A DNA stretch of 43,630 bases from Tubiluchus corallicola (lineage: Eukaryota; Priapulida; Priapulimorpha; Priapulimorphida; Tubiluchidae): contig JAQGDQ010000586.1 in assembly GCA_030141605.1 (NCBI GenBank), forward strand, positions 91,501-135,130. The letters run 5' to 3'. Shown here one piece after another: positions 1 through 11,400 of this stretch. Numbering within the stretch: position 1 is the stretch's first letter; each line of letters starts with the position of its first letter. The notes beneath the pieces are model-generated. The model searched no databases. It saw nothing but the letters and a program-made list of their open reading frames with translations, and was not told the DNA's origin. The position numbers and the translations under genes were made by a program.

Positions 1-382
1 TTCCCATACTGTACACGTACCTTTTAAAAAATGTTACATAAATGTTCATAAAAATGTTTTAAACTCTTAAACCTAGATACGTAGTTTTGACGGAGTATCG
101 CAAAAACCCGCGAAACACCGAGTCCGCGATAAAAGAACCGCGAGGTAGCGAGGGAACGCTGTGGAGCATTCTTTATTCTGAACTAACGTTTACACAATCG
201 TCCATTTTTCCTTTAATTAGTTTAATTCATTGATTAACGTCTAATAACGTACGTGTTCGGCTCGTGTTCCCTGAAAAGCTGACCCCATATAAATGACCAA
301 CGAATACGTTGTTTTTTGTGTATTTCTCTTAATTTGTTTCCTTGCTTGAAATCATTATTAGTTGTTTTAATGTTTTTTTCAG

Positions 383-524
383 CCTCCAGCGAACAGCTGA
401 ACATGAAGGGCGTGTTCCTACATGTCCTGGGTGACGCATTGGGATCTGTTATTGTTATCGTATCAGCCCTGGTTGTAATGTTCATCGAAGGTGACTGGAA
501 AGATTACGTTGATCCAGCCATGAG
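383..524 (+). CDS. SLC30A1: ZnT1 exon A: TM5 and TM5-TM6 loop
   Basis: Acceptor TTTTTTTCAG ends at 382 and donor GTATTC starts at 525. The exon enters with two codon bases and leaves with AG (phase 2). It encodes QLNMKGVFLHVLGDALGSV and a hydrophobic run into VVMF, the family's TM5 with His and Asp four residues apart. The extracellular loop (EGDWKDYVDPAM) is much shorter than the Cys-containing loop of human ZnT1. A TA-rich microsatellite begins within about 10 bases of the donor. Confidence 0.9.
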
Positions 525-3500
525 GTATTCTTATATATATATAATATGTATTATATAATAATATAATATATATATATATATTAATTCTTTATTTGTCATT
601 AAAATGGTTCACTCATTATAATAAAATTGAGTAAGCCTCAGCGTAATGTTAAAATAACAACACTATTCAAGACAAATGCGTCCAGTGCAGACTAAAAAAA
701 AACTACAGTGCAAAACTAAGGCCTAATTATATACAATAAATGAACATATTTACAAGCACCATATTAAAATATTTTTACAAAACAATATTACAAAAGTACA
801 TTAAATTTTACGTGACATATTTTACACTATATATACATTTGACATGACACAATTAACAGAAACATGCTTTACATCACATAAATTTCACTAATTACAGTAC
901 ATAATTTTCTAAAAAAAAATTCATTTTTAATTGTTTTATGTAGTCAGGGGCGGGGGTAGATGAAAGTGGAGTCTGTGTAATTAGTATCAGATGCACAATG
1001 TGGAAGTTGAAACCTGTTATACTGATATTCTTTTAATTTCTTTTTAAAGTGGTGGAGAGATTCTATTAGTTTTATTTCACTGGGTAGTAAGTTCCAAAAA
1101 TGTATGGCCTGTTTTGATATAGAGTTATTTCCAAATTTATTGTTTACTGTAATTTGCTTTAAATTGTGTGTTCTAGTGTTTAAAGTGGTATCAGGAATGA
1201 ATGCTAAGAGATTGTTTATAAATGGAATGCTCAGTTTGTTGATATATTTATAAAGAAATATCAGTGTTTTGTAATCTCGATAGGCTTCTAATATTGGTAT
1301 TTTTGTGGACGTTCTTAAGCTTGTCGCAGATGCAGCATGTTGTTTAGCAGTTTTGTTAGAGTAGCCATGAATTAATCAAAGTGCGTAATTTTGCATTGTA
1401 TTTAGTTTTCTAAAGTTTTCACTTTTAACGTTTCGAAGTAAAGTGCAGCCATACAGATAATGTGGTAATATTAGACTTTTGTAGATGAGAATTTTTGTTT
1501 TCTTGGTTAGATGGCCTCTGGTTTGGCATAAGAATATCGTGCTTAATGCCATCTTGTTGTGTATTTGTTCAAACTGTTCATCCCAAGTGAGTTTGTTTTC
1601 GACAGTAATGCCCAAAAATTTTACATTTTTTGCTTGTTCTTGGATTCTTTGGCAATTATCCAAACTAGCTGCATTGAGACTGGCTTCCCTTTAACTTTTT
1701 CATTACGTAAATATAGACTCCACACCTGTGAGTTGTGCGGTAAATGTAAGGAGCTGTGCGATTGTCCGTCTACTTGTCCATTTTCCTTATACAGTAACTC
1801 CTCGCTTAACAGTTGTCATTGTGAACGACCGAAAATCATAAAAATACATTTAATTTGCAATTAGATTAATAACCTGTAAAACCGCTATTACTGTAGTAGA
1901 TCTTCTGTCTATCTGTTACCTATTCTAAAAATAGGTTTAACCTAATAGTGAACGGTTGCTGTAGTTTTGCTATATTCTGTACTACCAGTTGGCTTTTACA
2001 AGACATTATATGGACATCATTTTACCTGTATTTCTGTAGAAACTTCTATATCAATAGTATATTCTGCTGTTATACCTTATGTCAAGACGACAGCACTGCA
2101 AAAATGGCTAGCTTGATTTAAATCATCGACCCCATAGTCTAACAGGCTTCTCAGGTACCCCTTGTGGTGTTTCCTGGCACCCCCAAGGGGTACTAGTACC
2201 CCAGGTTGGTAACCGAGGGACAACACTGCAAAAATGGCTAGCTTGATTTAAATCATCGATCCCATAGTCTAACAGGCTTCTTAGCTACCCCTTGCGGTGT
2301 TTGCTGGTACCCCCAAGGGGAACTAGTACTCCAGGTTGGGAACCGAGGTATTACAGCTTTAAAACTGATAAGAAAAAAGTAGTACAGCTTTAAAACTGAT
2401 AACAACCAATTCAGTTTAACTTACTTTTAAATTACAATTTAACTTACAATTTTAAATTATAAATTTTACAATTTATATATACTGTATATATTGTATATAG
2501 TCTATTATAATTTGCGTGTAATGTTATAATGTATATTTTGTTTTAAATTTGCACTGGACACAATTGCCTTTAGCAGTTGTGTGAATTTTATTCTCATGCT
2601 GCGATGTTCTTTTATGCTTTTATAGTTATGATTATCGATTTTTATGGCAAATAAAGATTATTATTATATATATATATATATAACACGGAATATGCATGCT
2701 GCACGACCTCCTCTGTAATCCGTGAGACGGACAACAGACTACTGTTTATGACTTGATGTGCCATCATGCCATAAAAAGGCACCTGTGTTTTAGCAATGCA
2801 ACAATGCCATCTGATAGAAATATAGGGAAGTAATCATAGGTTTAACTTAATCTATAGTCAGTAATCATTGAAGCAGACAAAGAATATTTTACTCTGCTTT
2901 TCGTATTTCAACACATGAGCAACATCAGCAAACCATTGCGGAATAACAGATTTACCTTTTTTCCAAATCCTATCGTTAATTCCAGAACAAGTAACCTAAA
3001 AAAATGGGCCAAATACCCACTATGGAACGAACTCTGTAATCAAACAAGCAATTTTACTTTGGAATTCTCTACCATTACAGGTTAAACAAATCCAGTCCCT
3101 TTCAGCATTTAAAACAAAATTAAAATCACTAATATTAACCAGATATGAAAAACCATCACACCAGTATGCCAACATACACACTAATTCAGAATTCATATAT
3201 CCATATTAATAAAATCATAATTTCTTCATTTTCTGTGCATAGTTGTAAATATGTTTGATTTTATTCGTCGTTACTTTCCATTACTGCACAGTAGTTTAGA
3301 TTGCACTGACGCATTTGCCTTTAGCAGTGCTTGAGCTGTGTGCGCACTGTGCTGGGCTGTGAAGCAAACAGTACTACCCTGACGCCCTCTGGTTCCATAC
3401 AAGTATAAAGAAACACACCACTGTGCTGGGCTGTGAAGCAAACAGTACTACCCTGACGCCCTCTGGTTCCATACAAGTATAAAGAAACACACCACTGTGC

Positions 3501-4061
3501 TGGGCTGTGAAACAAACAGTACCACCCTGACGCCCTCTGGTTCCATACAAGTATAAAGAAACACACCACTGTGCTGGGCTGTGAAGCAAACAGTACTACC
3601 CTGACGCCCTCTGGTTCCATACAAGTATAAAGAAACACACCACTGTGCTGGGCTGTGAAGCAAACAGTACTACCCTGACGCCCTCTGGTTCCATACAAGT
3701 ATAAAGAAACACACCACTGTGCTGGCCTGTGAAGCAAACAGTACTGCCTTCATGCTTTCCGGTTCCGCACAAGTATAAAAAAGAACTAAAGAAAAAATAC
3801 TTATTATATTGAATATTATCGATAATACTGAGTGCAAATAGGGGGTGATACGGTTCCACGGTACTTATAAACGAGCTAATACTGTGCAAATGAAACGTTT
3901 GATTTATACGGTTATCTGGGAGCAGATAGATAGTTCACAAGCCTGTATTTACACAAAACTGATTTGTTTGCTGTCAGTCTGTAACTTGCTTTATATTTTT
4001 AACTTGTCTCTACTTTTGTGATATGTTGGTCTAGGTGTGTAGGAATGTAGAAATTTATATA

Positions 4062-4126
<65 letters not shown>

Positions 4127-5173
4127 TGTGTGTTTGTCTAGCCAGAATAGAAAATTCCAAATGCGGGACACTCTTAAAATCTCTGTCTCTCTCTCTCTTT
4201 ACATATATATATATAGGGTCAGCGCATTTGTGACAAATTTATCAAATATGGAACGTCTGGCAACCCTGATAGCATGCATCCATTACATTTACGTTATATG
4301 CTTAAAAAACTTCAGCAGCTATTGTAATATCACACACACGCACCCACACACACGCACGCGCGCACACACACACACACACTCATAATAAGCTTTATTTGCC
4401 ATTAAAATACATCGATGATTTCTGATAAAAACTTTACACACACACACATATATATATATTATATATATATAGAGGATAGGATTTGGAAAAAAGGTAATTC
4501 TGCTATTCTGGAATGGTTTGCTGATGTTGTTCATGTATTTAAATATAAAAAGCAGGGTAACATATTCTTTGTGTGCTTCATATATCATCATCGGGGGTTT
4601 GTCCGGGTTTTGCCTCAATCCGTAAGTATGTACGGACATTGCCAACTGCAGAGGCGTACGACAGTATGAGACAAAGAAAAGCTCGTTAATTTTCAATACA
4701 AGATGTTGGTAACATCTCAAAATGCAACCCTTGTAAAAGCTTTGTGTACATATTTACTGAACAAAAGTAAGCGATACGCACATCACTATGGGTCACACGA
4801 CTCACACCGCTGTCGATACTATTCGCCAACGACTTAAAATGACGTCAGCTTCTGGGAGCCATTTTGTTTGTTTTTACGTGAATTTCTTTAAATTTGTATA
4901 GTTTTGCTGTTTTGCAATTGAGCCAAGAAGAATCAGGCGACTGACAGTTGCAGTGTGTTAATGTTTTTTACATTGTAGCCATTATTGTTATTAGAATACA
5001 TGTAGGCCTATTTGTATAATTAGCATTTTATTTTGCATTGTTTTAATAGACCCTAGACTGGTCATTTTGGCCTACTTACAAGTGTGCGAAAAAGTGTCCT
5101 CTTTTTCAACTCAGACAATATGGTAACCCTACGAGAGAGAGAGACAGAGAGAAAGAGAGAGAGAGAGGGAGAG

Positions 5174-5257
<84 letters not shown>

Positions 5258-8200
5258 AAGACTGTCCAGTATTTCTAATTTTCTATTCTGCCTACCCTAC
5301 ATGTTATTAATGTTTATAGTTTGTCAATAAAATGATTATATCTTTTTCTTTGCAGTATATTAATGGTTGGGATTATTTTATCAACCACTTTGCCTTTACG
5401 TAAGTATGCCTTCCTGCATCTCTCTGTGTTTGTAATTTTTGCATGGACAAGTTGGCAAATAGAATTGTCTTGTCTTCCTTTAAGAACTATTGGCATCTTG
5501 CATTTTTATTCGGGTGTACTAATATCACCGGGAGGTTGCCGAAATGAAATTTTTGTTGTGGCTAGCCGATAATTGCACTTTCGGTTAGGTTTAGTTTCAG
5601 TGAAATTTATTAAATTTTGTAGCCAAATTTTTCGATAATTTTCTGTAGCATTTTTCTGAGGTTTTACTAGTATTTATCCAGTTTACCTTTTCGTTTCTCC
5701 TAGATGTCAAAAACCACTGAAAAATCTTAGCTAAATTAGTTCAAATAAAGCGAAAATATCGGCTATATAACAGTTTGTGACGTGCTTTTGCCGGCAATGC
5801 GGCGTATCTTCAGTGCTGATGACTGTGACAACAGGATCTACAGGCCCAATCAAACGAAAAATCAAACCACATTTGAATTTACCTGGATCTGCAGGCCCAA
5901 TCAAACCACATTTGAATTTACCTGGATCTGCAGGCCCAATCAAACAAAAAATCAAACCACATTTGAATTTACCTGGATCTGCAGGCCCAATCAAACGAAA
6001 AATCAAACCACATTTGAATTTACCTGGATCTGCAGGCCCAATCAAACCACATTTGAATTTACCTGGATCTGCAGGCCCAATCAAACAAAAAATCAAACCA
6101 CATTTGAATTTACCTGGATCTGCAGGCCCAATCAAACAAAAAAATCAAACCACATTTGAATTTAGTTAAGCAAAATCACATTTCATTTTATAATTCATGA
6201 AATAAAGTCAATATAATATCTACAAAATAAAATTTGTTTATTTAAAAATGAAGCATTATGATCTTTAAATGTGAATCATTAAGGAAACTTAAATCCAAAA
6301 ACATTATAACACATTTTCTTCTAGGAAAGCAACTCCTTCAAGCTTGAGATTCTATACGATAAAACTTCCTTGTCCTTCTTGTATTCGAATTTTTTATCAA
6401 TAATTTTGCATCACGGCAAAGAAAAGCAAACAAACAAAACATTTTACTTATTTTAGAATTTTCACTTTTAATAGTAGTTGGTTCTGCAAAAATGTTTCGT
6501 TTCGGTTGCCTGTCGCTATCGGTTTCTTATCGTACATGTTAATTCTACTGGTATATATTTATATACTAGCAAAGGCCCCGCAAAAAAATTTGCATATAAA
6601 TGCACGTATAATCAAAAATACGCAAACATCCTACCTAGTGTTTCTTTACTTCAGGGCGCCCTGCAACGGGCGTTTTCCCGGACCCAACTCGCGATTTTTC
6701 GAAATTTTGACCAAACAGCATGCGGAGAAACCCTCTAGCCGCACCTGGTGGGACTCTCGGAAGGAGATATGTAGCTCTTTAGAAAGAGCAAGAACACGGC
6801 TACACGATGATGTTGGCTATATTTTTAGTACACGTCCCACCAAGAGGAGTACTGACTAGTTAATTAGATGTTCTATTTTTGGCAATTTTCGCTTAGAAAA
6901 CTGCTGACGCAAAGTCATTGTTCTGACATGACTCCATCATACTCTGTCTATAACCTTATAGCTTTAATTCAGTAAAAGCTGCCTCTGCTGGCTTTGCGCT
7001 ATAAATGAGGACTAGGTGGGATGTTTGCGTATTTTTGATTATACGTGTATTTGTATGCAAAATTTTTTGCACGGCCTTTGCTAGTAGTTCATAAATTTTG
7101 GTTTGTGAATTCAGTTTTGGTAAAACATCCCTGACTAATACTCAATGGTGGCTTGGCAAGGTGAACTAGAGTCCTGTCAGAGAACGTGTGACTCTAGAAA
7201 CGAATGAATGAATGAAATACTGCATTATGAAAGAGAGAAAGAAATCGCTATTTAATTTTGTCCTGTTTCACGTCAAAGTTGCCTTTAATTCTGCTTTATT
7301 TCTTGCAGTAAAAGAATCAGGATTAATTTTATTGCAAACTGTACCGGAACACCTTGAGGTAGAAACCATGGAAAAGAAGCTTCTGGCAAAAGTAAGTACC
7401 TTTTTTGCTCACTTATTAATTGTTACCTGTTTTGCTCACTTATTAATTCTTACCTGTTTTGCTCACTTATTAATTGTTACCTGTTTTGCTCACTTATTAA
7501 TTGTTACCTGTTTTGTTCACTTATTAATTGTTACCTGAAAGAAACGATTTAATAGCATAGATACAAAAGCCTTTTCTTCATGTTCCCAGGATTTGCAACA
7601 TTTCTTATTAAGATCTACTGTTAAGCGGAAGCGTTATCTATGCGGAAATCTCTACCCTTCCTGCACGCATGTTTTGTCAAATATTTAGACACGCCAATCA
7701 TTGAATTTGTGCCATTTAGACATCACGTTAACTTTTACTTTGTGGTTCCAAGAACGTTTCCATATAAAACTTGCTATTTCTTTGGTAATTTTGGGGACCT
7801 TTTAGGTTCTTTACATGTAGCATCAGTTAGATTCATAGTGTGATATTGCTGAAGGATTCTTACAGGGGCAAATAATAGCTATGTATGGAAAATTTCCTAT
7901 ACAAAACCTACAGAATAATTTCGTACAACGATACGTAGCATCTAAACAGAATTTACAATCGGCAACCTGGTTTTTTACAGTCTTCCTTTGTGCATTATTT
8001 CCTGACCAATGCACTCGATGAAAAGCTAGCATTTTTGGCAGAGTTATTCTGCTATGACTAAGACTTTTTGAAAAGATTTGTGCGAGACGCAAACTTATTA
8101 TGCTCTTGCAAGTTCAACACAGTTATGTTGATGGAAAAGAACATTCTTTGTTGATTTTTTTGACTTTAATTACTAACTGAGGTCAAAGTTTACACGTGAA

Positions 8201-8454
8201 AACCTTAGTTACAACATGCTGTCGAGGTCAATACTAATTTATTTTGTGTTGCAACACATTTTTCCTAACTACGCACACCTGAATTATGTACCGATTGCAG
8301 ACAGTGATCTTTGAGCATTTAGCTGCAATGGGGGAAATCAATTTTTATCGAAAATTACATCAAGTGACCTTTGACCTCTTCAGCAGTGACATCTTTGTCT
8401 TTTTTCACTCAATTAGCAAACATAAAGATAATGAAATTAATATTGGCTGAAAAA

Positions 8455-8488
<34 letters not shown>

Positions 8489-11400
8489 GTGATAATTTAC
8501 ATGCGCTTGCAAACCAAAACCGTCCACAGTCGGCATAGTTAAAACTACGTTATGATGCTTCAAAGTAGAGCGTACCAATAATTTGGTCAAATTGGAATTT
8601 TTTGTTTTTTTTATGTAAACAAGTGCCAAATATATTGGACTTTTACAAATCTCTAACGTCAAATTATCAAGAAAATGTCCAAAAAATACTGTTATAACCC
8701 TGTGCTCACTTTTCATTTTTAGAAACTGGTGCTGCAATTGCAAATAACTTGTATTTTTAAACTCCGATTGTAGCTCATGGAAACAGTCAATTTGCCTGGC
8801 GGTTTTTGTGTTGCCAAGCCCAGATCTTCGTCAGGAAGAGAATCTACTAGTTTTAAACATAACTTCAATGTGCTCTTGCCAAGTCCGTAGCAACCACACT
8901 TTCGTACGATTCCTAAGTGTTTTGTAGAAATGCAGCAAAACACAATGGCTGACGTAAAAAAAATATTGGATTTATATTCTAGTACCAAATTGTCATGAAA
9001 ATGTTCAAAAATATTAAAAATCTAATTTTATAACTTCTTGCCCACTATCCTGTCTAGAAACTGGTACTGCAAAGTCTGCAATCGTAAAAAACTTTATAAC
9101 GCCAACTGCAGCTCCTGGAAGCTGTCATTTTGCCTCGGGAGTTTTCCTGTTGCCAAGGCTACATCTTCATTAGGAAGAGCCATCTACTGGATTTAAACAT
9201 AACTTCAATGTTTTCTTGCAAAGTCCGTAGCAAACAACATTTCTGTGGTTACTGAGTGTTTTGTAGAGACGCGACAAAAAACAATGGCTGACTTTAACAG
9301 TGATTTTCTCAAGGTTTCTCGGTGCGCTGCCTGCACTTCAACTTCAACGTGGATTATCTCAGCTTAGAAATAACATAGAGAGATGAATTTGGTATCAAAA
9401 TGATCCACATGAAATAGAGATTCAGGATATGTGAATAACATTTAACGATTATGGACGATTTTGTTGCGCAGGCACACAATTAGTAGCTCATAGGCTCTTC
9501 AACTTGCGTACCGAGTTTAGTCTTTAGTTACCTGTTTTGACTATCTTTATGTCCATTTGCTAGCAGTCGAATTCGAACGATTTTTTTAATTCGAATTTGA
9601 TTCAAACCTAAAATTATTGGATTCGAGTAATTCACCACTTCAACTGTAAATGTTCTTTATCATTAAAACATTTGAAACGTCATGCAATCTGCACAATTTA
9701 GCTGCAAGTTCTGTGCAAATTTTTTTAACAAATTATTTGTGTTTTTAGTGCAGAACAAAATCCAGCAATATGCACAATCTTTCTGAGACCGTTTTTCATT
9801 AGTGATTTGAAAATTCATTCGAAAATCTTTTAGGCTGAATTCAAATTCGATTCTTATTTCAAAATCTTGAAATTTGGCTTGATTCGAGTTCAAAAGTCAG
9901 TAATTCGATTCGAATTCTCCTGCTGATAGGAAATGCTCACCGCTACTATGTATATTCTTTAGCTTTGCGGCTCTTAATAAAATCTATTAATAGCAAAGTA
10001 AAGTCTTAGAATCGGGGATGAGAATTTTCCGCGGATACGCGGAATTCCGAGTTTTTGGAAGAACAGTAGTGCCATTTTTGTAAATCGCGTGAATTCGTTG
10101 AGAAAATTTTTACGGACCCAGTACATTATTTCACAAACTGACCGCTAGTTGGCAGGCCGTCACTTTGTTTACATCACATACATCAGTGAAACCACGTGTA
10201 TATCTCTATGTATAAAAGTATAGAATCAATTGTGCGGAGTTATTTGAGTCAATTGCAGACAGTTTTTATATACTTTTGCATAGGAGCTGCCAGTGCTTAG
10301 GCGTTTTTGAGACAATTAGGTATCATGTATCCTTGATAGTTGGGTATTTTAAATTATGCATGAAACAAGGTAATTGATATTTTAAGTCCACTTAGAGGCT
10401 CTCTATGGTCACAAAATTGCAATTTGTTCCCCTTGAACCCCCATGTGGGGCTTACGCGGCCCCCAAACCCCCAGCCTGTTTCAGAGTTTTTTGCAATTTG
10501 TCATTCTCATCCCTGCTTACAATACTAAACTAATTATAAGTTTGATTTTGTTCGATAGTAAACCAGACCTGTTTGTTTTTCGTAGATTTCGGGCGTTCTC
10601 GCCGTACACGAATTCCACGTGTGGCAGCTGGCTGGCAACCGTATCATAGCGTCGGCCCACATACGCTGCCGCACTCTAAAGGATTACATGAAGATTGCGG
10701 AACAGGTGAAAGATTTCTTTCACAACGAGGGCATACATTCCACCACAATTCAGCCGGAATTTGTGGAACCGGTAAGTCGTTCGGGTTTTGCCGATGCCCT
10801 CATTCTCTACGTGCGCATTCTAGCCATTCCTAGATGTTGAACAACTACATTTCGTACGACTGCAGACAGTGCGATTATGCGCTTGCCTCGCTTTTTGAAC
10901 TCGGCGCTAGACGGCAGCCAAAATGTTACTCCGTCACCATGGCAACGCCAACTGTTGCGCACATAAGCGCTGTGAGGCCAAAAAGCACTTAGTATTATCT
11001 ACAGCAGCTTCTTCTAACAGGACAATGCAGTGCGCGCACACACACACACACACAGAGCAAGCTGAGCATTTCGGTAACCATGGTAACCCATTGTTTCAAC
11101 TAGGCTGCCTCTTGCTACAGAGTAGTGAAAACATTTGCAAAATTAGCATACGCTGCTAGGCTATTTCTTCAGCTCTTTAAAACTGCTGGCTGTTTTTCTT
11201 TCGTTTCTTCTGATAATTGCAACATTTCAGAAAAATCCGCCGTTACCCCATGAAAAATGCTCCATTTGCTGTACAAAATAGCACAAAACACTCGACAAAT
11301 TTACTCGAAATGCACAAAAAACTCAAAACAGATCTTGGTATTGGAGACTGGCAACATTTGGAGCTTGTAATTGCACTATAAGAACAGTTTACAGGCAAAA

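Noticed and set aside
5777-6169. Proline/lysine-rich open frame
   Set aside because: Made by the 39/51-bp minisatellite; one of several frames open at once.
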